NCBI GenBank assembly: GCA_037447655.1
Contig: JBBHKE010000656.1
Coordinates: forward strand, 145,686 to 209,685
Length of the DNA: 64,000 nt
Direction: 5' to 3'
Source of the DNA: Zygnema cylindricum
Taxonomy: Eukaryota > Streptophyta > Zygnematophyceae > Zygnematales > Zygnemataceae
Within the stretch, counting starts at the first letter, position 1. Every line of letters starts with the position of its first letter. Of this stretch, positions 20,948-32,550 are shown piece after piece. The position numbers were made by a program, and so were the translations under genes. The notes beneath the pieces were generated by a model. That model made no database searches and was not told the origin of the DNA. It saw only the letters and a list, made by a program, of their open reading frames with translations.

Positions 20948-22330
20948 CCTAAACAACGAATGAAAAACGGTCCACACGCGCGCCGCACGAGTGGGAAAAT
21001 TTTAGGACGAGGGAGAGCACTCGCTATTTTTCTCCCTACCTGTCACTTGCATGTACGGAAAGGACGAGTATTATTTATGTCGATATTATTCCAGTATTAT
21101 GTCGATATATCGGGCCGATAATGGCGATATATTGTATCGCGCTATATCGAACCTTGTTCTCGTTTTTTTAATTTTATTCGTAGGTGTTTGTGTCCTCTTA
21201 CACGTTCTAGATATTATTTTCTAGTTTTTAGAGAATTTTTGTAGTTAATGATTTTAAAACGTTTTTGTTTATGATTTTCACTTCATAGTTATTTCGAATA
21301 TCTTAATTTTTTTTTTACATCAATGTTCAAAGGTGTTTCATAGATTTTTTTTATCGTAAAAAAACGGAATGTTTCTGGTGACGTCTAGTGCTTTTGTTCA
21401 CTTTATTGCCAGCAAAATGCCCCAATCTTGCTGCTTTTTGTAGTCTTCCTCACCCCCTATTATCCCGTTTTGTAATGAAACGGGTGTGTCATTTGAATAA
21501 AATGATTTTTATGCGTGTTATTATTATTTTTTTTTCATCTAGTCTAGATGCTTACTCTAGAGCAGTACACCGGTGATTTTCGAAGTGTAGAATTCTCAAT
21601 TTTCAATAATCATAGATGATACTAAAAGAATAAAAAATCTCTCTTAGACCCCAAAAGATATTGAAGGTTTAAAATTTCTCGTGAAATCGTTTTATATTCC
21701 ACTTTTGCACGGTCCATTGCCAATAACAAATACCAAACCATATGGAGTCCACTTGTTGTTAAAATCTTAATGCATTTTAAACCACATAGTTTACACCAAG
21801 ATGTTTTTGAAAAATATTGTGAAAGAAACATCAAAATATCAAAATCAACATAGGTGGGTAAAATGCCACCATTACTCTTACAAAGAGCGTTTAAAATTAG
21901 GGATGTTCTACACATTACAACTTCATCTCAAGTTTAATACCCACTATATTTGTACCATGTTAGTGTACTGATTTCAATGATTGTATATTGGTTTTAAGGA
22001 ATATATTAGGCAGTAGAAATGTACAATAGGCTACCTAAAAGTTGTTAAAAACCATAACAAAATAGAAATGCAATTTGTAGACACTGAACGATTTTATACA
22101 ACTTTACAATAATCTCATTTAAAGCATTGTGTGGAAGTGCCATTATAATCATTTAAAGAAAACGCTTATTACTAATTTACCCCAAAAAATTGATAGATTG
22201 AATTACACTTTTGTAGAACTACAACCATATTGTTGAAAGTATACATAATGGCGGTTCCTTACTAACGTAGGGGAATATTATTTTGAACATAAATTTATAA
22301 CATGAAAATGTGGCAGATTTTTTTTTTTTG
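20948..22330. other. AT-rich region, no gene seen
   Basis: No open frame with a recognisable product and no clear transposon ends. A short TATCGATATATCGGGCC-like remnant of the hAT family occurs around 21080-21155. The rest is low-complexity A/T sequence. Confidence 0.5.
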
Positions 22331-22439
22331 GAACAAATAGTGTTGTTAACATTAGTTTATGATCTCAGGCCAACTAAGCCGCGATCGAATGGTTTTTTTT
22401 TACTATAGTTTTCCAATTCGCATATTACACAAAAGAACG

Positions 22440-22890
22440 AACGCCCTAATACGAGTGGACAGGTGCCGACGTGGCATGGCACACTTTGGGGAGGGCCTAA
22501 TTGGTGGGCAGTGGAGACGTTTAGGGAGGCATTTGCCAGGGTAGTATAAATTTTAGTTGTTCTGTATTAGTGGGTTTTTTATCGGAAGGTAATCCCACTG
22601 CTAGTATAGCGGTGATTGGTATCGACGAGGAGACCGATAAACTCCGATTGTTCGTTATTGTTGATTATCGTCACAAATGCAAATATATAGGTAGCGATAA
22701 TATACCTAATCGATAAATTACCTAGGGGATAAGGGGTTCTAGTAAAATTTCAACGTCAAAGTATGTAACTATATGAAACCATTCATTTGAAATATAAAGT
22801 ACAGACCAATAAATATCGAATATCATTAGGTAAAAAATATACATATTGGTTATAGTTATACGGCTACCGATATGCAACACTAGACTAAAT
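22440..22890. repeat. fragment of the hAT-like / inverted-repeat family
   Basis: It contains the GGTGCCGACGTGGCATGGCA block of the 18.6-20.1 kb repeat, then TATCG-rich subterminal sequence ending in CCGATATGCAACACTA near 22886, a variant of the hAT right terminus. The matching left terminus was not found, so this is a truncated copy. Confidence 0.5.
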
Positions 22891-23059
22891 TCCTCCCCCT
22901 GGAAAGGAGAGTATATTATCTCGCGAAGCACACATTTTTTTTTCAAGGTGTCCTTAGTATATTTGTTAGATACACAAAAATAAAACATATCAACACTTAA
23001 CTTGAAATTATGTGGGCTCATTTGCCTCACATGATGCACAATTCACAAATAACCACTAG

Positions 23060-24235
23060 GGTAACATCAACTCACTTCGGTTTCCCTAAAAATAACTGCC
23101 ACCTTGGCAAAAAAAGACTCTGACCAACCTCACCCTTGTGAAGACAAGACTCCCCTAAGTTCAACGCAAAAAAAATCATTGAATTTGCTCCCTTGAGCAA
23201 TTAATTATGGCTGGTCAAAGATGACATTTATAGTTATAAGCTCGATTAGAGAGAGGTACCTAAATTTCACTAAGTCTTAGTCGGTCTACTCACATCTACG
23301 TACTACTAAACCCTATTCCGGTAGGAATAGTGTATAATACAAAAGGTACATTGGCCAATGTACTTTTTGTACGGCCATTGTACGACATGGCCTTCAAGGT
23401 GACGCCTTTCAAATAGGGAGCCATGGTTCATTCTCCCATCTTCTCTAGAATCCAATAATGTGGCGCCATGTGGCATCGCGTGACGATATCTCCAAAAGCC
23501 CTCAAAATCACATTCCGGGTGGCGGCTGCATCGACGCCCGTCCGATTATATATATTTACACGTTTCCAATTTGCATCCATAGATGAATCATTTCACATGC
23601 GCCTCATCTCTAGTTTAGTGTACTTTAAACGTTGCGTTATAATTAATATGTTTATCAAACCTAATAAGTGTATCTCCCCTTTAACGACTTAATGGATAAG
23701 GCGGCATGTTATTCTGAACTTCCAAGACCCAGGTTTAAATCTAGTCGAAGCTAACATTTTTGGCAAAACCCCCCTCTACTTCAGTCTGCAACCTTCTAAG
23801 TAAGGCGACAACCATGGCGTGTCTTTCATCCTCTCTCTCTCTCTCTTTAGAGTAACTAAAATATGGAAGTGAACTATTAATTACCTCTTTTCAATACTCC
23901 CCTTAGTTCTTAGTCACTTTTCAATTTTAATCCACAGTTTTCTGTGCAATAAACCAACTTAGGGGAAGGCACAGGTTTTCTCATCATGTCCGCAATCATT
24001 TTTATATAAGTTTTAGGAACCAGTTTACTGACATTATTTTCAACCTTCTCTGTGACAAAGCTTAGTCTAATATCGATATGCTTAGCTTTGAACTGATGTT
24101 TGAGAATTGTTGCAATTGAGATAACAGCTTGATTTTCACAAAAAACATTATAAGTTCCAAACTTCATGAACCTAAGTTCTTCAAGAAGAGATTTCACCCA
24201 CATGAATTCTTTGGTGGCAACACATGTTGTTCTAC
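23060..24235 (-). pseudogene. copia 3' fragment: RNase H C-terminus and LTR
   Basis: Minus-strand coding from about 24235 reads as the last part of copia RNase H: FMWVKSLLEELRF, CENQAVISIA, KAKHIDIRLSFV and ADMMRKPVPSPK, ending at a stop near 23910. A polypurine stretch (AAGGGGAG) and an LTR starting at 23896 follow, extending down to about 23060. That LTR shares the GAAGACAAGACTCCCC and GACATGGCC blocks with copia A. The 5' part of the element is missing at a junction near 24235. The LTR contains a (CT)n run at 23830. Confidence 0.75.
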
Positions 24236-25276
24236 AACCACCGTTGCAGGAGGAGGACAAGCAGTAGTAGTGGAAGTAGACATGAAAAAAAACAGAAACT
24301 ATCAAAGTACCTACTCAACAACCAAATTTGAACTAACACAAAATAAGACTCAGACAGCAAATATGCCTCAAATTTGCCACAGTGATAAACAATACAGTAA
24401 ACTGAAAATTTCCAAAATTGCAGCCCAAATGACCTAGTAAACCATAAGATATGATGTCTGGAAGTTTCCCGAAAACTGCCCTTAGAAAATCATATTCCCA
24501 ATACTGGATAATACAAAATTGGCTAAGTCCTAAAATATATACTTATAGTGAGTATCTACTGGTCACACTAATTTGGGTGACTGTACTACGCGACTATCCT
24601 GACTGACGACAAAGTATCCAGCCTGTACTTTACTGTACCCAAAGTACCTCCAAAAACCTAATTATTATTTTCCAAAGACCTAATTAATAAAACACTAATT
24701 TTTAATACACTAAACTACAAAACATTGTTATTCAAATATTTACAGATGACGAACTGTACAAAATGTTCCAGGTGCTTAGTCATGGTAGTCGCTAAAGTCC
24801 AGCCGACTGTCGTAGGGTAGTACGAAGCACTTGAGTGCTTCTTCACTTGTGGTCCCACGTGAATCATGCCTCGTCACTTGTGGTCTTTTGTAAATCACGC
24901 CCTGTCATCTGCGGTCCCACGTGAATCATGTTTGTGGTCCCAGGTGAATCGCGTTCGTCAACGTCTCTCAAAATCAATGATCATGTATCGTACAACTTAC
25001 TTCCGAAATATCCGGATGTTTCCAAAAATAGTCGTACCATATATTTTCGGAGGTATCCGGATCTGATTCCATCCATCTGATCTGGTGATTCGAATTGTGT
25101 GCTGCGTGACGCGTGTCGACGCCACTCCGTAAAACCTGTAGAGGTACAATACACTCTATTGTACTTTGGCTACTATAACACTAATAAAGGTAAGTATTAT
25201 GTACAACTACTTAGAAACTATTCTAAGTCTTTTTGGTCTACTCTATTTACTAAACTAAAGATTTCAAATCTCAACA
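24228..25276 (-). mobile_element. probable LTR of the copia fragment at 25.3-27.3 kb
   Basis: Directly downstream (minus strand) of the pol stop and a purine run AGGGGAG, the sequence starts TGTTGAGATTTG at 25276. It would end near 24228, where plus-strand TGTTG abuts the RNase H fragment, giving about 1.05 kb. A TCACTTGTGGTCCCACGTGAATCA-type unit is repeated three to four times at 24840-24950. The lower boundary is inferred only from the break in the neighbouring RNase H reading. Confidence 0.45.
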
Positions 25277-27343
25277 CTCCCCTAAATCTTTAGACTCAAT
25301 TATCACTTAGTCCAACAGCTTCTCTACAAAATTGCAACTTAGGAGCAGGGAGGGCTTTTGTTAACATATCAACCACCATCTTCTCATCCGGTAAATAACA
25401 CAACTTAATGACTTTTGTAAGTACTTTTTCCTTGACAAAGTGAAGTTTAACATCCATGTGTTCGCTTTAAAAATGATGGTTGCGGTTAAAGGCAATGGCT
25501 ATGGCTTCCTGGTTGTCACACCAAATAGATTGAGGACATGTTTGCATGTACCCAAGTTACTGTAGAATAGACTTGACCGATAGGAGCTCCTTGAGTGGTG
25601 AAGCTGCTGCCATATATTCAGACTCCATTGTGGATTGAACTGTAACCTTTTGTAATTTGCTACTCTTGCAGCAAGTTCCATCTCCAATCTTAAGCACAAA
25701 ACCAATTGTAGATTTCTTGCTTGGCATGTCCCCATAGCTAGCATCGCTCCACGTTTGTATTCTCACCTCTCCTCCTCCGAGTACAAGCTTGAGATTTCGA
25801 GTACCTGCAAGATATCTCAACACCCTTTTCGCTGCTTCCCAGTATGCCCTTTTAGGATTCTGCAAACTTCTACTCAAGACTCCCACATCTGCTACAATGT
25901 CGGGTCTCGTACTGTTCATGAAATATATGAGACTTCTAACTACCTGTCTATATGGCTTTGAGGCCATAAACTCTTCCTCCCCTGTCTCTAGACTCCCACC
26001 AACCATTATGCCTGAATCTGTTTTAATTCCTTCCAATTTCTGCCTAAATTCCATGGGAGTTACGGATCCTTTCAAATTTTTCATTTCAAATCTTTCCAGC
26101 ATGTTACCTATTGTTTTTTTTATGAGTCAACATAATCAACCTTTTGTTTCTATCTCTTTCTACCTGTAAACCTAAAATATACTTAGCCTCACCGAGGTTC
26201 TTCATCTCAAACCTGGATCTTAAAGCCATTATAATACTGTTTATTTCATCCATTGACTTACTTATTAATAATAAATCATCCACATATACCGCAATGTAAA
26301 TTATCCCATCCTCCCCTTGGAGAACATATACAGAATGATCTGAGCTAATTCTCTTAGAACCCAACCCAGTCAAAAACTCATCTAACTTCAAATTCCACTG
26401 ATACGGGTCTTGTTTTAGCCCATACAAAGAATTCATCAATTTACACACTAATTCTTCCTTTCCCTTTTCAACATACATTTCAGGTTGTTTCATATAGATA
26501 GTTTCTTCCAACTCTCCATGTAAGAAGGCGGTTTAAACATCCATTTGATGTATTTCCATATTGTATATAGCCGCTACACTTAGCAAAATTCTAACAGTGG
26601 GAAATGTGACAACTGGAGAGAAGGTTTCCTCAAAGTCAATACCTTCTTTTTGATTATACCCCTTGGCCACTAGTCTGGCCTTATACCTTTCGATGTTGTT
26701 GTCCAGGTTCAGCTTCACCTTGAATACCCATTTGCTGCCGATGGCTTTTCTGCCCGGAGGAAGATCCACCATAGACTTCATTTCTTCGTTTGCCGCCTCA
26801 ATCCAGTGATTTCTCTTGGGTGATACAAAGGCCTCCTGAATTTTTAAAGGCTCCTCTGTAGCTGTAGAAAAAGCAAAGTGAGAGCTTGTTTGCAGACGGC
26901 TGGTAGATCTCTTCCCCCCCGGAAATTATGAGGCTGAAATCGTTGGTAGCCTTGAATTGGATTGCCTTCTCTGAGCTACGACCTGTGGTTGTTGTGCCGG
27001 TGTAATAGTTAGTTCCGTTTGAGTCGGAACTTGGGGTAAAACATCTTGTGAAGGCACAACCTAGACTGAAGGAACAACAGTGTACTTGGTTGTGGAAAGA
27101 AAACTTGCTGCGTATGGTGAAAAATGACATATTCCTGTTGTTTCATTGGTTTGTCTGGCAGTTTAAATAAGTCAACTGAATCCAACACATCTTTAATCTG
27201 AATATTCCTAGAAATAATCACCTTCTGTTTCTCAAATACAAAAACTCTATAACCTTTTGCATTATCATCATACCCCATAAAAATTCCTGGTAAGCCCTTA
27301 GCCTCCATTTTCCATCTATCCTGTGAAATATCTACATAAATTT
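25277..27343 (-). pseudogene. copia integrase C-terminus, RT and RNase H (5'-truncated)
   Basis: Minus-strand frames give, in order: integrase C-terminal GYDDNAKGYRVF (27009-27308), RT N-terminus ([20 protein letters not shown], 26533-26781), the RT core with an intact YVDD (AVYVDDLLLISKSM) and LKNLGEAKYILG-type block (26104-26511), and RNase H (TWSDASYGD ... STMESEYMAA, 25557-26102). Frames change several times, so it is dead. It belongs to a copia family different from A, C and D, because its LTR is unlike theirs. The 5' end stops at 27343, where it abuts a hAT remnant. Confidence 0.85.
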
Positions 27344-28334
27344 TGTTGTCCGTACTATTACAGAAAAACGTATTTTTTTGTTGGTTACATTTTGCGGCGT
27401 CTACCTTTAAGTCACGGAACGAAAATCACGTCGTACGTGGCGTATCAGACAATATGTCGTTTTCGCTAAAATAACATATTAGGGTGGACTTCCATTAGAG
27501 GAAAAGTGGGGTTGTTTACTATGCCGTATGATTTTGTATAGATTTGTACCATTTTTTTTTTTGTCAGACGAAACATGACGAAACATGTCTACTGCATGGC
27601 TCCAATATTATAGGCGTAAGTATCGACCGTTGGATTTTTCACTATTTTAGATTCGCGAAGCAATCGCGCACCTCGTCCTGTTTGAAGAGACTCTCCTTGG
27701 CGAGGAGAGTTTCTTCAGACTCGTCGCGTATCAATGGTACACGTGAAAAGTAAAAAAATATCCACCATGAACAAGCAATGAGAATGGAACACGTCCTACA
27801 CGCCATGTGCATTCCGCCACGGTGTATGAAGGTCGACTGAAATATCTTTGCACCCTCCTTCTGACATCCGCTGACCTTAAAAGTTTGCGGCGCATTTTTG
27901 AAATTCCGTTTCAAAATTTTGATTTTCAATTTCAAAATTAAAACCTGGTGGCAAAATTTTCGTACGAATCATTAACTACCTCCGCCCGTACAAATATTAT
28001 GTATAGAGCTTGAAGAATTTTTCTAGATTTTAAGAATCTGAAAATTAGCCTATGTGGCGCCAATCATAACTGAGAAACGATGTCTATTGGCACGACATAA
28101 TGGAAGGCCGTGCCAGTAAACATGAGAAATAGATGTATCCGCATGTTTACTTGGACCACCTTATGGAGAACATGCCTTATATAAAAATACAAAATATTAA
28201 ATTTAAAAAATACTATATAACGCGATGATTTATGTTGGTCGCGGTACGATATATCGAGGATTCTGCTCGATCAATATTCGATATATCGAATATCGAATTC
28301 ATCGCGATATGAATTTATTCGATACCCAACACTA
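27344..28334. mobile_element. right half of a hAT-1-type element, carrying a MITE
   Basis: The sequence from about 27344 matches 18121-18300 of hAT 1 (landmark GGCGTCTACCTTTAAGTCAC), then resumes after the insertion at 28177 with the AT-rich segment and the terminus CGATACCCAACACTA at 28334. The left terminus is lost at the copia junction. It shows that the 3' region of hAT 1, including part of a MITE sequence, is present in a second place. Confidence 0.75.
27482..28176. mobile_element. MITE-like insertion with TTA duplication, diverged copy
   Basis: Flanked by TTA at 27479-27481 and 28177-28179. The ends GGGTGGACTTCCATTAG and CTTATGGAGAACATGCC are only imperfectly complementary. Comparison with hAT 1 at 18290-18310, which lacks this block, shows that about 695 bp was inserted. 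It is probably a degenerate or different subfamily of the other TTA-TSD elements. Confidence 0.65.
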
Positions 28335-28499
28335 CTTATAGCTGAAACATAAGGGAATGTAAGTGAATGTACCCTAAAAATCCAAAAAACATAATTCTAA
28401 AAAGTAAGGAAATATACGGATGCTGTACGTAAAAGTATGGAAAATGTTTGGAAACTGTACTGAAATATAAGAGAATGTAAGAGAATAAACCCTAAAAAC

Positions 28500-29378
28500 T
28501 AGTGTTGTGTATCGGTAAAAAAGTTATCGCGATAACACCGATACCGATAGTTATTGGTTATCGAAAGGTCAGAGGTCCCGATATATCGGGCCGAGACCAA
28601 CAAATTCCATATCGGCGATAACTTCAAAAATATATAGTACGCATAATATAGTACTTTATTATATACTGTATTTTAAAATTTACATTATATAGCGTGGCAT
28701 GCCACGTATACGAACCTGTTCCATAACTATTTAACTGGAAATTATTACGGGAAACGCAGCACAGGAAACGTTGGCCGGTCAACTGAACAAGAATTTTACG
28801 GCAACTTACAGAACTGTATCGACTAACTGGTGAACATGGAACGGATAAAGGACGGCGGACACAAAGTACAACGGACGCAAAATAACATTCTGCGCGCCGG
28901 CAAAATCGAACGGACGACTTGGAATGAGAGAATGCGAGTGGACGGCCAGCGTGAGCGCCGACATTCCGGAATGGCTCTTCTGGCGGCTTATGCCAAAGAA
29001 GCCGACAGATTGACACGTGGCAGGTTTCCAGTGGATCTCAAGGAAGAAAGGGACAAAGTCGTGGCGTCGGATGTGAAAGGTACATCGTTTTTTTGGGTTC
29101 GTACAAAAACAGTACAGACCTCATGGCGGCTACTACACTTTCTGTCCAGGGAATATGACGTACAGTTGAATGTATATGCTGTACATTTATGTGTACGGTC
29201 CTTACATATATCGCCAAAAGTTATTGATATAGGTGTTATCGCCAATAAAACCGATAAATATCGGGTATTTATCGGTGATAATACCGATAGCGATATATCG
29301 TACCAATATATCGATTATCGGGTACCCGAAAAAGGTCCATATCGGTTATCGGCAAATCCTTACCGATACACAACACTA
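28500..29378. mobile_element. non-autonomous hAT-like DNA transposon 2
   Basis: The TIRs are TAGTGTTGTGTATCGGTAA and its inverse TTACCGATACACAACACTA. An exact 8-bp duplication CTAAAAAC flanks it (28492-28499 and 29379-29386). It is 879 bp with no transposase. It shares the TATCG-rich subterminal style of hAT 1, but the TIR differs (TGTATCGG for GGTATCG), so it is a separate subfamily. Flanks are short iterations of GAATGTAACCCTAAAAA-like sequence. Confidence 0.9.
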
Positions 29379-29879
29379 CTAAAAACCCTATTATTAACCT
29401 TAAATAATTTAAAATTACGAAATTGTACAAACACTGTACGTAAATGTACGAAAATGTAGGGATACAAAACCGGGTGCTCATTTTATTTATGTTTCAAAAT
29501 AGTTCAATGCGTATCGTACGTAATATTCGCGCGTTCGTTTTGTGCGTAATATGCGAATTGGACAATGGAAGAAAGAGGTGCAAACTCGTCGACAAAACTC
29601 ACGTTCTCATATGTTCGTCCGTCGACCGTGTGAACAGCGCGACGGCATACAAATTGTCAGATTTTGTACGAATACACATATTACTGTAGACATCGAAAGG
29701 GCATGTATTTATTATTCAGGACAACCCAGATGACAGTTAGGGATTAATTAGTATATATATTTTTTTCAAAATAAAAAAAATCCCGATTAGTGTTAAAAAT
29801 TAACACTAATTTTTTTTTTACGCTTTTTATTCCTTTACTCTAATAGCGATTGACGGTGTACAGGAAAGACCATCCAAAT

Positions 29880-32230
29880 TAGTACGAGTGTTCTGTGAGT
29901 TGAAACCCTTAAAACATGATGGACCAGATTCAATGCACAACCCTGAAAAAATTAAGACATATATTGATAATAAAGGCAATGGAAACCTTGCAACCATTCA
30001 ACCGTCAGATGTTGTGTCAGACGAGGTTACAGGAATTCACGGTGAGATTTCGAAATCTTGGCAGAAACCGTCAAAATTTCAAATCAGAAGTACAATCACG
30101 CGTTCACGAAAGGCCATCCAACCGACAAAATTGTGTCGATGGAGTTAACGCTCGTGGAGACGTTGCCGTCTTGGTGTAGCGAATCAAATCAAGAGTACAA
30201 TCAACGTAGATTCTATCGTGCTAGTGCTGTACAGCGGAGTGGGACAAGGTTAAGGATTGCACTAATTCGAACACGCTAAAGACCGGCAACCCTAAAAAGT
30301 CAAAATTTGTGTCGGTTCTGACGGAAAGAACTGTCGTGGAGACGCCTACGTCAGGCTATAATATAAGCCACAAATATAATTCAATCAAAGTAAAAGTACA
30401 CGTTAACGACTGCCCCAACGAGCCGTCAAAAATTGTGTCAGACGGAGTTAACGGAAGTGGAGATGCCGCCATCTGGTCGACAAAGGCAAATCAGAAGTAC
30501 AACAAAGCGCTGATATTAGTGCCTTACCGATTCGATTGTACGAGTGCTGTACGGCTTGCAGTCTTTAGCAGACTTGTCAGGCCCACAGGATTGCCGCCTT
30601 TGGCCATCCTCCAATCAGTGAGCTTTCGCAGGTTTGCGTCGGAGGTCCAATGCGTCACTCGGAGCGACATGACGTGATGTGACAACTGGCCCAATGAGCG
30701 ATAGCCATTGACTTTAAGCCGTACATATTTAAAAAGTGTTCACACATGCAAAGAGAATATTAGTAAACAGAATTGCTCGATAGGTACTTGCTGGTTACAA
30801 ACACGTGTAATGATTGTACGAATATGTACACTTTCCTGATTGCCTATTCAACCGTCAAAAGTTGTGTCGGTGCCGAGCCAGCTGGTCGTAAGAAACAAAA
30901 CAGAAGTACACTCGCAAGCTTAGTGCACCACCGATTCGATCGTATCAAGTACGATCCGGTATCTGAAACATGTACGGACACCTGAATGGAAATCACAACC
31001 GCGCAGCGATTGAAGAACGGGAAAATAACGTACGCACACCGATGGGCCACGTAATTGTACAATATGTACGAAAAGCGATCCGCAGATTTAGGGTATTTTC
31101 GCATGTGGTAAAGTTACAGTTATTTCGTGTCGTTTTCCTTCATAACTTAGAAAAAAACGAGAAAATCCGCAGCCGTACCAAAAAATTGAAATTAGCACCG
31201 TACAAGTTACATTACAGTGAAACTTTAGACGTACGTAAGTTTGTCGACTAGCGCGATGCAATTTGTCGTTTAGCGCATTTCGACCCATTTTCGCGTCCTT
31301 TCATCACACGTTCAAACTTTACGTCAAATCACCTCGCGAGGTGATTTTAAATATAGTCCAAAAAGGAGAGCGAATAGGAAGATGTTGTCGCACATGTCAG
31401 ATTTTTTGACAATTTTTGTCCGCGGAGTACCAAAAAAAAAACCCACTGCACGTTTCCAACCTATGCGTGACTTTTTTCCGTGCGCTTTTTTTCGTACAGG
31501 GCCCGTGGAGGGGGGTTTCGACCAACTGACGCCATTTCGCAAAAGCGAAGATGGTGAAAGCGCCTCTCTTTCTCTCCCTCTCCACCTAACGCGTCTATCT
31601 CACAATTCTTGCAATGAAAAAAGGCAAGAAAGGTATCAAATGAAAGATCTATGAAAAATATTTGTTTTGGCTGTCTTTTAGCTTAATTTGATGGCAAGTA
31701 GAGTGAGAACGGACGAAAAAACAAAATCGGGAAACCATGGCGGAATGTTTTGGAATTAGTGACGTCGACGCTATCATAAGTACGCGTGATGTCAAAATGT
31801 CACAAACCCTAAACATCTACAATGTCACAAGTAGGTAGACGTCTACAACCGTCTCTATTTTGTAAACGTCATCGATTGTCGCGAGTTTTGTACTCGTGTA
31901 CAATCGTCACAAATTACACCCACGTCTACATCCGTCACAATTTAAAGTTACGATTTCATTTCTTTACATACGAATGCTCTGAAAATTGTACGGAGAATCT
32001 TCGCTAAAAAACAAAGTAACAAGACTAAGTTTCGGTTACATGCGAAAATACCCTTAGTTTTGAGACGTGTGGTGACGCCTCCGTTAACCTTTTTGTCCTT
32101 CGACCTTAAGACCGTTTCGCACGTGTGAAAAATGACTGTAGAGATAAAAGTCGACTCCATCGCAACATTTCAAACCAAAGGAGTTTTCAATCAGTAAAAG
32201 GTTTACGGTTCGGCCGATGCTAAGAAACCT
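29880..32230. repeat. right arm of the large interrupted inverted repeat
   Basis: Reverse-complement partner of 15640-16830, lengthened by the MITE at 31091-32053. Within it the motif CCGTCAAAAnTTGTGTC recurs with variations at about 30001, 30118, 30300, 30424 and 30850, usually followed by GAGTTAACG and GGAGATGCCG-type sequence. The arm therefore contains direct subterminal repeats as well as being inverted relative to the other arm. ORFs in it are short and not conserved as proteins. Confidence 0.65.
31091..32053. mobile_element. MITE with TTA target duplication, copy 3
   Basis: Its ends are GGGTATTTTCGCATGT and ACATGCGAAAATACCC, flanked by TTA (31088-31090 and 32054-32056). It is 963 bp. 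The left arm of the large inverted repeat (about 15825-15840) has the same flanks without the insertion, giving an empty site. The interior carries CGCGAGGTGATTTTA, a CGTACAGGGCCCGTGG segment, and the GTCTACAA / GTCACAA repeats near its right end that also occur in copies 1 and 2. Confidence 0.85.
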
Positions 32231-32550
32231 TTCGTAAACTTTGTAGAACAAATAAATTGCGAAAACCATAGTACAATTTGCGTCCTTTAGAAACTTAGAA
32301 TGTACTATAGCTTGTCGGTTTGCTATTTTCGGCCCACTGCCACGTCAAGGAACGTCATCTTCAAACTTTATTTGAAAACGACTCGCGAGTCGATTTTATT
32401 TCAACGAATAATATTACGTGCTTGCAAGTGTTGCAAACTTTCAAAACAATTTCACAAAACGTGAATTACACTCAAAAAAAAATTTGCAGCTTGTACACAC
32501 TGTTTTCCGTACAGGGGCCGCGGGGGGGGGTCTCGAGCAACGGATGCCAT
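32231..32550. repeat. fragment of a TTA-MITE relative, left of the element E insertion
   Basis: It resembles the interior of the MITE at 31091-32053 (CGACTCGCGAGTCGATTTTA, then CCGTACAGGGGCCGCGG), and its continuation appears at 49815-50000 (GCCATTTCGCAAAAGC, TTTCTTTCTCTCCCTCTC, as at 31540-31590). The two pieces were separated by insertion of element E with the 5-bp duplication GCCAT. Confidence 0.6.

Noticed and set aside
28830-29459. 209-codon frame across hAT 2
   Set aside because: It runs through the right TIR of a non-autonomous element and into flanking repeats, with no transposase motifs or similarity to the other hAT copy.
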